Below are positions 25,300 to 33,561 of a stretch of 64,000 nucleotides of DNA, piece after piece. The DNA comes from Sphingopyxis sp. OAS728 (GTDB taxonomy: Bacteria > Pseudomonadota > Alphaproteobacteria > Sphingomonadales > Sphingomonadaceae). The translations under genes and the position numbers were made by a program. The stretch is from the NCBI RefSeq assembly GCF_014873485.1, contig NZ_JADBDT010000001.1, forward strand, positions 2,542,001-2,606,000, given 5' to 3'. The notes below the pieces were generated by a model. That model saw only the letters and a list, made by a program, of their open reading frames with translations, had not been told where the DNA came from and searched no databases. Positions within the stretch are counted from its first letter, which is position 1, and every line of letters starts with the position of its first letter.

Positions 25300-25558
25300 G
25301 ACGACTCGACTACCGCCTTGGGCTATGCCGTATGACTGTGAAAGGACGTGCTGCATTCTGGCTGCAACCGCCGCGAGGCGCTGCGGGGTGGCCCTTACGG
25401 GGCGCGATCACCCCGCCTGACCTCGAGTATAAATCTGTAGGACTTTAGCATGCTGAGGCAAATAGAGGGTCGGCATCCGCTTTCAGAGGTATTCTGAAAA
25501 CGCGCAAACGTCCGATGCCGGGCGCAAAGCTCCCTCGACCGAGAAGAAACCGCCGCCG

Positions 25559-26509
25559 TTACGCCGTGACGGCAGGAAGAGTCGGATCGTCGATATTGAT
25601 TGACAGCATCCATCGCTTTGAAAAACGTCCTGCATAGGGAGCCGCGGGCTCGAGTTTACGCGAGCTGCCGCGCTGCGCGTCATTGACCCACCTAGCGATA
25701 CGAGGATCCTGGACGCCCAAGACTTCCTCCAGAAGATAGCCTGCTCGGACGCGGACGATCTTTTCGACACTGAGATCGATTTCCGCGATAATGGATTCGA
25801 GATGTTGTAGCGCATGCTTGCGCCAGACATCGACAACCTTGGCAGCCCCACCGCAGCGTCCGGGCGCGGCGATCGAGTCGCGAAACGTCACTCCGACCGG
25901 ACTGACTCGGTCAACATCGGCGCCGAAGTCGCCTGGTGGCACCGGATCGCTACGCTCGTGACGATGGAGATTGCGCCCCCGCAAGACAGGAAACGGGCGC
26001 GGCGGGGTCATTCTGAAGAGCGAGCCGGCCTCTCCCCATTCATCCAGGTCATCGTCAAGCAGTTCGGCCACCGTCTCGCGGGCCCCGCGCGCCCATAGCG
26101 AGCGATCGGCGGTCGAGACGAACAGGTCAGGCTCAGGCGCGCTCAGTCCGTGCCAGGCTAAGGCGGAAGCGTGCGAGAGGTAGCAAAAGGGATCGGCGTC
26201 GAAGAGCACCGCCTCGGCATCGCCATCCTCCACAATGAAGATCGGCCCGCTGAATTCTGCGTCTCGCAGCAGCTGTCCGCTGCGAGCGCCCAGATCGGGA
26301 TAATAGGGAAATGGCGTGAAGGTGACCTCGGCGAGCAGATTGCGCGCCCGTTTCGTGCTAAGGGGCCCGTTCCGTTGCGGAAGGCTTTGTCCGGCATAGC
26401 CTCGATCCCTGAATAGCTGCCGCGCAAGCAGCAGCAGACCGAATTCGGATATGACAGTGCGCCGCGTGTCCCGCGCCATTTGAGATATAAGGGTTGCAGC
26501 CGAGGTCAT
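25559..26509 (-). CDS. AbiEi-like transcriptional regulator (type IV antitoxin family)
   Basis: A 316-residue protein with DPFCYLSHASALAWHGLSAP (the AbiEi Ser/His-Leu-Gly signature), a following GVTFRDSIAAPGRCGGAAKV and VDVWRKHALQHLESIIAEID, and VRAGYLLEEVLGVQDPRI. AbiEi proteins are antitoxins that repress their own operon by binding inverted repeats. No AbiEii nucleotidyltransferase gene is adjacent, so it is an orphan antitoxin or a plain regulator. It is divergent from hipBA and its ATG lies 6 bases from a 41-bp palindrome. Confidence 0.65.
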   Translation of the reverse strand: MTSAATLISQMARDTRRTVISEFGLLLLARQLFRDRGYAGQSLPQRNGPLSTKRARNLLAEVTFTPFPYYPDLGARSGQLLRDAEFSGPIFIVEDGDAEAVLFDADPFCYLSHASALAWHGLSAPEPDLFVSTADRSLWARGARETVAELLDDDLDEWGEAGSLFRMTPPRPFPVLRGRNLHRHERSDPVPPGDFGADVDRVSPVGVTFRDSIAAPGRCGGAAKVVDVWRKHALQHLESIIAEIDLSVEKIVRVRAGYLLEEVLGVQDPRIARWVNDAQRGSSRKLEPAAPYAGRFSKRWMLSINIDDPTLPAVTA

Positions 26510-26514
26510 GGTTC

Positions 26515-26555
26515 GAGGATGGGCACGATGTCCTTAGGACATCGTGCCCATCCTC
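26515..26555. promoter_or_regulatory. 41-bp perfect palindrome before the AbiEi-like gene
   Basis: 20-base arms (GAGGATGGGCACGATGTCCT and its complement) around one base, with the central core ATGTCCT-T-AGGACAT. It shares this 15-bp core with a second palindrome centred 69 bp away. AbiEi proteins act on paired inverted repeats, so self-repression is likely. It could also form a hairpin over the gene's ribosome site. Confidence 0.7.
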
Positions 26556-26580
26556 CACTTAGTCAAGCAAATCTTAATGG

Positions 26581-26627
26581 TGCTTCGATGTCAGCAATGT
26601 CCTAAGGACATTGCTGACATCGAAGCA
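26581..26627. promoter_or_regulatory. 47-bp perfect palindrome, second regulator site
   Basis: 23-base arms around a single A; the left arm starts TGCTTCGATGTCAGCAATGT and runs into the core ATGTCCT-A-AGGACAT, the same 15-bp core as the site at 26515-26555 in the opposite sense. The outer arms of the two sites differ completely. Confidence 0.7.
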
Positions 26628-26650
26628 TTGGTCAAGACCTGCAGAATGAA

Positions 26651-26760
26651 CCCGAACGGGAACATAAGCCGCAAAAGCCTCACTCATCCGTCAAATTGCA
26701 CCCGAACAGGTGCATTATTGACTTTTACACCTCTCGTCATTATTTCTGCACCCGAAAGGG
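26651..26760 (+). promoter_or_regulatory. Three 10-bp operators spaced exactly 50 bp before hipB
   Basis: CCCGAACGGG at 26651, CCCGAACAGG at 26701 and CCCGAAAGGG at 26751, each 50 bp apart. The last overlaps the ribosome site of the HTH gene (ATG 26766). Regular operator arrays are known for HipB, which loops DNA to silence hipBA. Binding by this HTH protein is inferred. Confidence 0.6.
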
Positions 26761-26765
26761 ATCAA

Positions 26766-27257
26766 ATGTCTGACGACCGGACCAGCAAGCGTATGCTTGA
26801 GGCTATCAATCTCCGCGATGCCCAGGTGAGAAGCGCGAGCGGCGACAAGACGCTACGCGCCTATCAGGGCGCACTAGAGGGATATCGCTCCTCGTCTGCG
26901 CGTGCCCTTACCCAATCGCCTTCCACCCGGCAGACAGGCGGCAACATTGTCGGACGCGACTCCCGGTCGGGTCAATTTCTGACACAAAAAGGACCCGCAA
27001 CTTCCACCCCTCCAACGTCGGCGGGCGAAGTGCGCGCGCCGCACCCCATCGACAGCGCCGCCGATCTCGGCCAGATCATCCGCAAGGCGCGCAAGCGCAT
27101 GAAGTTGAGCCAAGATGAATTCGCGACCTATGCGGGGGTCGGACGTCGCTTCCTTTCCGAGCTCGAAGGCGGAAAACCGAGCGTCGAGTTCGACAAGGTA
27201 TTGGCGTGCGCGCGCGCGGCGGGGATCGATATTTTTGCGCGGCCGCGGCACGGCTGA
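26766..27257 (+). CDS. HipB-like HTH antitoxin with long N-terminal extension
   Basis: A 163-residue protein whose C-terminal 60 residues form an XRE HTH: LGQIIRKARKRMKLSQDEFA, then YAGVGRRFLSELEGGKPSVE and FDKVLACARAAGIDIFA. The preceding ~100 residues are low in complexity (GNIVGRDSRSGQFLTQKGPA). HipB is normally about 90 residues. The ATG 26766 was chosen over the earlier open frame because it follows the last operator and a purine-rich site; the sequence before it crosses the palindromes. The stop overlaps the hipA start (TGATG). It should neutralise and co-repress HipA. Confidence 0.8.
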   Translation: MSDDRTSKRMLEAINLRDAQVRSASGDKTLRAYQGALEGYRSSSARALTQSPSTRQTGGNIVGRDSRSGQFLTQKGPATSTPPTSAGEVRAPHPIDSAADLGQIIRKARKRMKLSQDEFATYAGVGRRFLSELEGGKPSVEFDKVLACARAAGIDIFARPRHG

Positions 27258-28585
27258 TGCGCCTGCTCAACGTCTGGCTCGAATGCGCCGAGCAACCGAT
27301 CGGTACGCTTCTCGCAAATGACGAGGGCGCCCTGTCATTCCATTATGCGGATAGCTGGATCGAGACGCGCGCCAATCATCCGCTTTCCCTGTCGCTGCCG
27401 CTTGAAGAGGTGGAGTTCGGCGATGTGCGCGCGCGCGCCTTCTTCGACAATCTTCTCCAGGAGAATGATCAGCTCAACGGGGTGATGGCGCGCAACGGGA
27501 TTTCGCGTACCGACATCGCCGGACTGCTTGCCCATGTCGGTGCGGACTGTGCCGGAGCTGTGAGCGTGCTTCCCGAAGACGCGCCGCCGATAAAGCGGCC
27601 GGGTGATCTCGATGGCGATTATGACGCGCTGGCCGATGAGGAGTTTCGCGACCTCGTCCATCGTCTGGCTACCGGCAAGCCCCTTCCGGACGGGATGAGA
27701 GACCCTTCCCCCGTCGCCGGCTTCCGCGACAAGATCAGTCTCGCGGCCCTCCCGGACGGCAGCTTCGGCCTTCCCAAGGCCGGGAGCGGCGCGCCGACCA
27801 CGCATATCCTCAAGATTCCGCATGCCGATCACCGCCACGAAGCGCGCGACGAAGCCTTCGTCACACTTCTCGCCCATGATTGCGCCCTGCCAGTCGGCAC
27901 CTGTGTCGCCCAGATAATAGACGAGCATGAGGTGCTGCTGATTCAGCGCTTCGACCGCATCGTCGAGGGCAATAAGGTCTATCGCATTCATCAGGAAGAT
28001 TTCGCGCAAGCGGCCGGCCTGCCCGCCGAGCTCAAATATGAAAGGCGCGGCGCCGAAGGACGAAAATTCGACGCCCCGACGATCGGGCGCATTCTGGATG
28101 CAACGGGTCACCCCGCGCTATCCCGCGCCTTCTTCTTGCGCATGACGCTATTCAACCTGCTGATCGGGAACAACGACAATCATGCGAAGAACCACGCGAT
28201 CCTCCACAGGCCGGGCGAGGCGCCCGAACTGGCCCCCTTCTACGATCTGGTGCCGGTCCAGACAGTGCCGGGTTTCGTCGAAGAACTCGCTTTCAACATA
28301 GGCACCGCAGCGCTGCCGGAGGACATCACCGTCGACGATCTCGACCAATTCGCGCACGCGATCGGCTTTCCGGCCCGCAACAGCCGAACGATCATCGGCA
28401 AGTCAGCGGGCGCTCTCATCAAGGCGATCGAACCGCTGGCGTTGAACTTCCCGGTCGAAATGCGGGCGCTCGACAATCAAATCGGCGCAGCCGCTGAATT
28501 TCTGAACGAGTTGCTATCGCTTGGCCTGGACGTCCGCGCGCGCGACGCGCTCGTGACAAGCGGCGGCGGCTGGCTCGTGAGTTGA
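27257..28585 (+). CDS. HipA-family serine/threonine kinase toxin
   Basis: A 442-residue protein. The N-terminal subdomain (LLNVWLECAEQPIGTLLAND to GDVRARAFFDNLLQENDQLN) is followed by the kinase core: THILKIPHADHRHEARDEAF (ATP-binding Lys), VLLIQRFDRIVEGNKVYRIH, and the catalytic NLLIGNNDNHAKNHAILH and PFYDLVPVQTVPG. HipA kinases modify glutamyl-tRNA synthetase or other targets and halt growth; the family also serves plasmid stabilisation. The ATG overlaps the hipB stop, so the pair is translationally coupled. The full length suggests an intact toxin. Confidence 0.92.
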   Translation: MRLLNVWLECAEQPIGTLLANDEGALSFHYADSWIETRANHPLSLSLPLEEVEFGDVRARAFFDNLLQENDQLNGVMARNGISRTDIAGLLAHVGADCAGAVSVLPEDAPPIKRPGDLDGDYDALADEEFRDLVHRLATGKPLPDGMRDPSPVAGFRDKISLAALPDGSFGLPKAGSGAPTTHILKIPHADHRHEARDEAFVTLLAHDCALPVGTCVAQIIDEHEVLLIQRFDRIVEGNKVYRIHQEDFAQAAGLPAELKYERRGAEGRKFDAPTIGRILDATGHPALSRAFFLRMTLFNLLIGNNDNHAKNHAILHRPGEAPELAPFYDLVPVQTVPGFVEELAFNIGTAALPEDITVDDLDQFAHAIGFPARNSRTIIGKSAGALIKAIEPLALNFPVEMRALDNQIGAAAEFLNELLSLGLDVRARDALVTSGGGWLVS

Positions 28586-28654
28586 GTCCGCTTCTAGGCA
28601 CTTTCCGCACCATCCTGAACGGCCGACATGAGGCGCGTAGCCGACGCAATGAGC

Positions 28655-29038
28655 CTAATTGGCGCTACCGCTCGAAACGTGCAGGATGTTGTCGTCGGGG
28701 TCGCGAAACCAGATCACGCTCAGCGTGCCCCTGGTATGGACGCCGTCGATCACGGCGTCGTAGCCATCCGGATATTCTTCGAGCGTGACACCCTTCGCCA
28801 GCAGGTCCGCTGCGATCTTTTTGATTTCGTTACCAACCGACCACACGACGGCATTGGCACGATTGGAGCCGGCGTAGTCGCTCAAATAGACATTGAGCCT
28901 GGTCGCACCAGTTCCAAAAACTAAACCAACCCCGTGATCAGCGATGAGAGGCAGGCCGAGGACTTCGCCATAGAAGGCCTTTGCTCGCGCCAGATCGGAA
29001 CATGGTACGATCGCGGATGAAGCATGATCCTTCAGCAT
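28655..29038 (-). CDS. VOC-family (glyoxalase/bleomycin-resistance) protein
   Basis: A 127-residue single-domain protein: SAIVPCSDLARAKAFYGEVL, LPLIADHGVGLVFGTGATRL, DGYDAVIDGVHTRGTLSVIW and FRDPDDNILHV, with the usual metal-binding E/H positions at its strand ends. VOC proteins include glyoxalases, dioxygenases and antibiotic-binding proteins; the specific reaction cannot be told. It faces hipA and could be stand-alone cargo. Confidence 0.85.
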   Translation of the reverse strand: MLKDHASSAIVPCSDLARAKAFYGEVLGLPLIADHGVGLVFGTGATRLNVYLSDYAGSNRANAVVWSVGNEIKKIAADLLAKGVTLEEYPDGYDAVIDGVHTRGTLSVIWFRDPDDNILHVSSGSAN

Positions 29039-29439
29039 CGGTGAACCTTTTCAAGATTTGCTGCGACTATTTCCCCGGGTGGGTGACAACATCGAGGCAT
29101 TCCTTCGGCCGGGGTGATGTCAGGATGATAGCGAACGGCTACCACGCAATAACCTGTACCTAGGTTGAGCCGAGTACCTTTGAAGGAACAGGTCTCCTCG
29201 GCTGAGGCCAGCTAAACCATCTGCAAAGATCAGAGTGAAAATGAAAAAGGCGGCCCCGAAGGGCCGCCAGGTGAGTGAATGAAGGAGCCCTCCATTCGGG
29301 TCGCGACGGGCGCATACAGCAGCCGCCCAGCTACGCCACCCACATAAGATTATTATCCGCAGAATCACGCGGTACCGATGCATGAGGGCAACAGATTCAG
29401 CAATTTGCTTTCAAAATTATGCCGACCCTCTTTTTGAAA
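29039..29439. other. Gene-free stretch holding the EamA-operon terminator
   Basis: About 400 bases. The only supported element is the terminator at 29244-29268. Short open frames (for example on the minus strand at 29120-29383) have no family-like sequence. Confidence 0.45.
29244..29268 (-). terminator. Rho-independent terminator of the DUF2493-MNT/HEPN-EamA operon
   Basis: Perfect 8-bp GC stem GGCGGCCC/GGGCCGCC with a 4-base loop and, on the minus strand, a TTTTT run after it, about 170 bases past the EamA stop. Confidence 0.8.
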
Positions 29440-30327
29440 TCAGCGTATCTCACGCTCGACGAGCAATTCTGTAGCCGGCTTTCGGCGCAGGGCCACGATC
29501 AGCACGCCAAGCAGAGCCAAGGCTCCGCCGATCCCCATGCGCAGATCGAAACGATCGTGGGTGATGAGCACGCCCAACGCGATCGTGCCGAGCGGAGTCA
29601 TCAAGGTCAGCGGCGCAATCAAATTGGCTTCGTAATGGCCGATCAGATGATAATAGATCGAGTGCGCCCCGATCGAGACGATGAGCGCGGTGAACAATAT
29701 CGCTCCAACGAAGGGCCATCCGATATGTCCGGCTGCCGCCCACTGCCCATCCTCCAACGCGAATGACAGCAGACCAAGGACGGTGGCCGATATCAGCCCG
29801 ACCCATGCCTGAAAGCGAAAGGGCTTCACCCCGACGACCTGCTTCATCAGCACTGCACCTGCAGCCCCGGCGAAAGCACTGGCGGCCACCAGCCAAAGTC
29901 CGGAAGAAAGCATCACCCCGTCGGGCCGCCAAGACACGATTACTACCCCGGCCAGCGTCAGCGCGATCCCGAGCCCGCGGCGCCAGTGGATACGTTCACC
30001 GAGTAGGAGGATCGACAGAAGCACGGTGAAGGGCACGCCGAGCTGGAGAATGATCGCCGCGGCGGAAGGCGAGGTGGTCCGCAGGCCGACGAACAGAAGC
30101 GCAAAGCTGCCGCCGCCGAGCAGCAGGGCGATCGCGACGATCCGCCAGGCCGGACGCGGCATCGGTAATAGCCAGGGCAACATCAGGACCGCGACGACGC
30201 TGAAGCGAAGGGTCACATAGAAGAGCGGCGGGATCGCCCAGTCGGTGACGATGATCTTGCTGAGCACATTGTTGAACGCCCAGACCAGGCACACCGCGAA
30301 GAGCAAAAAGAAATCCCGGACACGCAC
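29440..30327 (-). CDS. EamA/DMT-family transporter
   Basis: A 295-residue protein with about ten hydrophobic helices (for example DFFLLFAVCLVWAFNNVLSK, LLLGGGSFALLFVGLRTTSP, AFAGAAGAVLMKQVVGVKPF and GIGGALALLGVLIVALRRKP) in the two-repeat EamA pattern. Such drug/metabolite transporters export small solutes such as amino acids or toxins. It ends the operon with the MNT-HEPN and DUF2493 genes. Substrate unknown. Confidence 0.9.
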   Translation of the reverse strand: MRVRDFFLLFAVCLVWAFNNVLSKIIVTDWAIPPLFYVTLRFSVVAVLMLPWLLPMPRPAWRIVAIALLLGGGSFALLFVGLRTTSPSAAAIILQLGVPFTVLLSILLLGERIHWRRGLGIALTLAGVVIVSWRPDGVMLSSGLWLVAASAFAGAAGAVLMKQVVGVKPFRFQAWVGLISATVLGLLSFALEDGQWAAAGHIGWPFVGAILFTALIVSIGAHSIYYHLIGHYEANLIAPLTLMTPLGTIALGVLITHDRFDLRMGIGGALALLGVLIVALRRKPATELLVEREIR

Positions 30328-30336
30328 GGCCCGGGC

Positions 30337-31266
30337 CTAGTCCGCGGCCTGCGCGGCTTCTTCCAGTTCAGCTATTCGCTCCGAACAGATCGCATGCACG
30401 GCGCGGCCCAGTTCCTCAACCCGGCCCGCCAACCACAGAAGCTCATCCTCGGTGATGCGATAATGCTTGGAGTAGCGCGCCTTCACATAGGCTTCCTTCA
30501 GTTTCGCGAAGCGCGCACGATCGGCCTTCAGTTCGCGCGGCCATGCATCGACAAGACGCATATCGATCCGTTCTGCTTGGGTGCGCAGAAATCCGAGATT
30601 GTGAACATGGGGCGTGTAGAAAGTGCAGACCAGCAGCACGCCATGATAAAGACCCTCTGTGGTTTGATGGAGATCAAACGCAGCCTGCTTCGTGTATCCC
30701 TTTTCCATCAGGAAACGGGCACTCTCGAAACGCTTCATGGAATTTGGAAACCACTCGTCGAAATATTCGCGCGCCATCGCCAGCGCCTGCTCGGGCGTCT
30801 TCGGCTTCGGGGTGTGCAATTCCTTGTCGTCGAATTCGTAGAGGGCGATGCCATCTTTCGCGACATCCATGAAGAAGTAGCGGCCATGCGCGAGCCCGTC
30901 GTTCACCTCCGACATGGTGTGGACGATGAAGTTCACCGGGGTGTGCAAGGTCTTGTCGATCGCGAGCTCGCGGTTCAGCCGGTCCTCGACCTTCAGCCAG
31001 TAATCGACCTTGTCGGTCAGCCTTTTGTCACTCACGATGATCAGCAGATCGAAGTCCGAGCGATAGCCCTTGGCGGTGTGCGGCTCGTCGACCCAGCCAC
31101 CGCGCGCGTAGCTGCCGTAGAGGATGATCTTGTCGATCCGGCCCTTTTTCTTCCAGTTCATCGTCGCCAGCGCGATGCTGTCGGCGAATTCCTCGAAGAT
31201 GATCGCCTTCACGCGCTCGAGTTCGCGCTGCTTGTTCGCCGGGAGATGATCGAGATCGGTTCGCAT
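30337..31266 (-). CDS. MNT nucleotidyltransferase - HEPN fusion protein
   Basis: A 309-residue protein with an N-terminal minimal nucleotidyltransferase (ILYGSYARGG at residues 49-58 and SDFDLLIIV at 70-78, i.e. GSxxxG and DxD) and a C-terminal HEPN domain (KQAAFDLHQTTEGLYHGVLL). HEPN-MNT pairs are usually toxin/antitoxin, where the MNT AMPylates HEPN; here they are one polypeptide. The HEPN Rx4-6H motif was not clear, so it may be inactive. A truncated copy of its C-terminus lies at 58181-58423. Confidence 0.85.
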   Translation of the reverse strand: MRTDLDHLPANKQRELERVKAIIFEEFADSIALATMNWKKKGRIDKIILYGSYARGGWVDEPHTAKGYRSDFDLLIIVSDKRLTDKVDYWLKVEDRLNRELAIDKTLHTPVNFIVHTMSEVNDGLAHGRYFFMDVAKDGIALYEFDDKELHTPKPKTPEQALAMAREYFDEWFPNSMKRFESARFLMEKGYTKQAAFDLHQTTEGLYHGVLLVCTFYTPHVHNLGFLRTQAERIDMRLVDAWPRELKADRARFAKLKEAYVKARYSKHYRITEDELLWLAGRVEELGRAVHAICSERIAELEEAAQAAD

Positions 31267-31331
31267 TGATTGTCATCCTGTAATCCCGCTCGCCGGATGG
31301 CAAGCATCGTCCGATTCAAAGTGGTGAGAAT

Positions 31332-32267
31332 TCAGCCCGGTACCCGGAAATCCCAGACCGGAATGCCGAATGCGCGCGCCTTGTCGACGAGATTGTCCTG
31401 GATACCGGTGCCCGAGAAGACGACGAGGCCCGCCGGCATCGCATCGATCATCCGCTCGTTGCGCTTGAAGGGTGCGGCTTTCTTGTGGCGGTTCCAGTCG
31501 GGGCGGAAAGCCACCTGCGGCACGCCGCGGGCATCGGCCCAGCAGGCCGCAGCGCGCTCGGCCCCCGTCGGGGTAGCGCCGTGCATGAGCACCATGTCGC
31601 CGTGGCGCGCATGGACCTTGTCGAGTGCCGACCAGATATGCCGATGGTCGTTGCAGGACGGCCCGCCGCTGAAAGCGATGCGCGTGCCTTCGGGGATCAG
31701 CGCGGATGCCTTTTCGCGGAGCCGGCGGTTCATGAAATCGCGGCTGTCGATCATCGCGGCGGTCATCGTTTTGTGGCGGACACGCGAGCCGCTGTGCGGG
31801 ACCCACGCCTTGCGGGCATGCATCCGAAATTGTTCGGCGGCGCATTCGCGGAAAAATTCCATCGTGTCGCGGCGCTCGATCATCGTGATGCCTTCGGCGA
31901 TGGCGCGCTCGAGTTCGACCGAGCGGATCTCGCTGCCGTCTTGCTCGCGCTGAAGCTGCTTTTGCGCCGCCTCGTTGCGATCGAGCTCGCGCTCGACGCG
32001 TTCGCCGGCGCGGTGGAAGATATTGACGACGCTCCAGAGCAGATCCTCGAGATCGGGTTCGATCCGCGTGTCCTGCAGGCATCCGGCGAGCGCATCAAAG
32101 ATATCTGCCACGGCGCCGCCGGCGAGCCGGTCGTCGGGGAGCGGCCGTCCGTCGGGTTCGTCGTCATAGGGCCGGTGACCGTAGAGCTGCATTTCCTGAA
32201 GGAGGATTGCGCTGGCGCCAGGCTCGGTCGGCGGGCCGGGTTCGGGATGGTCGAAGGCGTCGGTCAT
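31332..32267 (-). CDS. DUF2493 domain-containing protein
   Basis: A 311-residue protein from ATG 32267 (GGAGACC ribosome site). The N-terminal half is helical; the C-terminal half holds the DUF2493 domain: GTRIAFSGGPSCNDHRHIWS, MVLMHGATPTGAERAAACWA and MIDAMPAGLVVFSGTGIQDN, a Rossmann-like SLOG-type fold. SLOG relatives bind nucleotides in stress and defence pathways; DUF2493 is frequent on sphingomonad plasmids. It begins the operon with MNT-HEPN and EamA. Confidence 0.88.
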   Translation of the reverse strand: MTDAFDHPEPGPPTEPGASAILLQEMQLYGHRPYDDEPDGRPLPDDRLAGGAVADIFDALAGCLQDTRIEPDLEDLLWSVVNIFHRAGERVERELDRNEAAQKQLQREQDGSEIRSVELERAIAEGITMIERRDTMEFFRECAAEQFRMHARKAWVPHSGSRVRHKTMTAAMIDSRDFMNRRLREKASALIPEGTRIAFSGGPSCNDHRHIWSALDKVHARHGDMVLMHGATPTGAERAAACWADARGVPQVAFRPDWNRHKKAAPFKRNERMIDAMPAGLVVFSGTGIQDNLVDKARAFGIPVWDFRVPG

Positions 32268-32397
32268 ATCGGGTCTCCGCAGGGGGCCGCGCCTTTCGCG
32301 GCCTTCGCGGCGACACTTTGCGGCGCGCGGCGCGTCTCCGCACCGAAGGGGGCGGGGCCCCCGCCGGCCGCAGCGCCAGCGGAGGATGGCGATTGCG

Positions 32398-32450
32398 CGG
32401 CTATTTTGTTTCGCGATGCAAAGGGGCAAAGCCCCGGCGGAAAATAGCCG
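32398..32450. repeat. Nested inverted repeat
   Basis: Outer arms CGGCTATTTT and AAAATAGCCG (10 bp, perfect) enclose a second small stem GGGGC-AAA-GCCCC. The pair could fold into one stacked structure in RNA or act as a protein site. Role unknown. Confidence 0.6.
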
Positions 32451-32726
32451 GGCAGTCGCCGTTGCGGCAGGCGCGCCGCGGGCCGCAGTCGCCCTCCAGC
32501 GAAGGCCGAAGGCGCAGACCTCGAAGAGCCCCGGCGCCATGCGACGCAATCGCTTTTCCGTCGCGGCCTTCCGCCGTGTCCCTCGCGATTGTCACACCGC
32601 GCCGACAAAGTGCGATCTGCGATCAGCCTTCCGCGCCGACTGGGAACAAAGCCGCAGCGCCGCCCAGCGGTTACCGGTTGCTGCGTCTCCGCTTCGCCGT
32701 TTTGCCGCATGACGCCTCACCGCTAC

Positions 32727-32761
32727 ACCGCTGACCGCTGACCGCTCACCGCTCACCGCTT
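32727..32761. repeat. Five tandem 7-mers ACCGCT(G/C/T)
   Basis: Units at 32727, 32734, 32741, 32748 and 32755: two end in G, two in C, and the last in T. A short simple repeat in non-coding DNA, useful as a variable-number marker. No function is proposed. Confidence 0.7.
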
Positions 32762-32875
32762 CGCGGCCACGCTATACCGGGCATGAACGGCGCATTCAGG
32801 ACCGATTGTGCGGGAGGGGCGTATTCCAGAGATACGGTCGAACGTCGCTTCGACAGCAAGACAAGGAATGGCACG

Positions 32876-33343
32876 ATGAAAAGCAGAATATTAACCGCGG
32901 GCCTGATTGCAGCAATCATAATCCCCGCCGCCGCACAGGCCCAGACCCGCGAGATCGAACGCGATCGCCGCGAAGCCCGCGAAGAGCGCCAGGAATATCG
33001 CGACGCCCAGCGTTACGGCGACCGCGACGACATTCGCGAGGAACGCCGAGAATATCGCGATGCGCGCGACGATTATCGTGACGAAGTGCGAGATTGGCGC
33101 CGTGACACGCGCTACCAGAATTACCGCGCACCGTTCCGCTACCAGCAGTTCCGCGAAGGCTCGACGCTCCGCCCCAACTATTATGCGCCGAACTACCGGA
33201 TGAACTATGACCGCCGCTGGGGCATTCCGCAGGCGCGCGGCAATCTGACCTATGTTCGTCACTATGACGATCTGCTGCTCGTCAACCAGCGCAACGGCCG
33301 CGTCGTGAAGGTCTATCGGGGCCATTTCGACCGTCGCCGCTAA
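32876..33343 (+). CDS. RcnB-family periplasmic protein
   Basis: A 155-residue secreted protein: signal peptide MKSRILTAGLIAAIIIPAAA-QA, then a highly charged Arg/Glu/Asp-rich region (REIERDRREAREERQEYRDA) and an RcnB end GNLTYVRHYDDLLLVNQRNG. RcnB proteins help nickel/cobalt homeostasis in E. coli; the sphingomonad paralogues are mostly uncharacterised. ATG 32876 is preferred to the open 32783 frame by ribosome site and signal peptide. A terminator follows. Confidence 0.85.
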   Translation: MKSRILTAGLIAAIIIPAAAQAQTREIERDRREAREERQEYRDAQRYGDRDDIREERREYRDARDDYRDEVRDWRRDTRYQNYRAPFRYQQFREGSTLRPNYYAPNYRMNYDRRWGIPQARGNLTYVRHYDDLLLVNQRNGRVVKVYRGHFDRRR

Positions 33344-33378
33344 ATAATATTCGTCGCGCTGGCACATACCAGACAAGC

Positions 33379-33404
33379 AAAGGCCGTCCGTAAGGGCGGC
33401 CTTT
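33379..33404 (+). terminator. Rho-independent terminator after RcnB
   Basis: AAAGGCCGTCC pairs with GGGCGGCCTTT (one G-T pair) around GTAA, 36 bases after the stop. Confidence 0.75.
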
Positions 33405-33484
33405 CGCTGTTCACGACCTGCGGAAGATAGAGGTCGGCAACCAGGCAGGCCGAAACGGATCCTCGTCAGTTTGCCCTTCTTTTT

Positions 33485-33556
33485 CCGGCCAAGTCCGCAG
33501 CCCTATCCGGCCGATTGCCTTGCCCTTTCCGGCCAATTCCCGTTCCCCTTCCGGCC
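33485..33556. repeat. Four iteron-like CCGGCC repeats at exact 22-bp spacing
   Basis: The hexamer CCGGCC occurs at 33485, 33507, 33529 and 33551, each within a (T/A)TCCGGCC(A/G/C)A context, in one direction and 22 bp apart (about two helical turns). Plasmid replication and partition proteins bind such arrays. The site is just past the 3' end of the Toprim gene and close to parB. It could be an origin or partition site; no Rep gene was identified. Confidence 0.55.
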
Positions 33557-33561
33557 CAATG

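Larger units (their letters stand above)
32268..32875. other. Gene-free structured region between DUF2493 and RcnB
   Basis: About 600 bases of high-GC DNA with no convincing gene. It contains a nested inverted repeat (32398-32450) and five tandem copies of the 7-mer ACCGCT(G/C/T) at 32727-32761. Open frames here lack family-like sequence. The last 40 bases hold the RcnB gene's AAGGAA ribosome site. Confidence 0.5.

Noticed and set aside
25300..25558. Possible hairpin terminator after the HamB-like helicase
   Set aside because: Only a weak GC-rich fold (GCGGGGTG/CACCCCGC-like) without a T-tract was seen, so it is not listed.
26544..26765. N-terminal extension of the HipB-like protein from 26544
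   Set aside because: It would translate through the palindrome and the operators and lacks a ribosome site; ATG 26766 follows the last operator.
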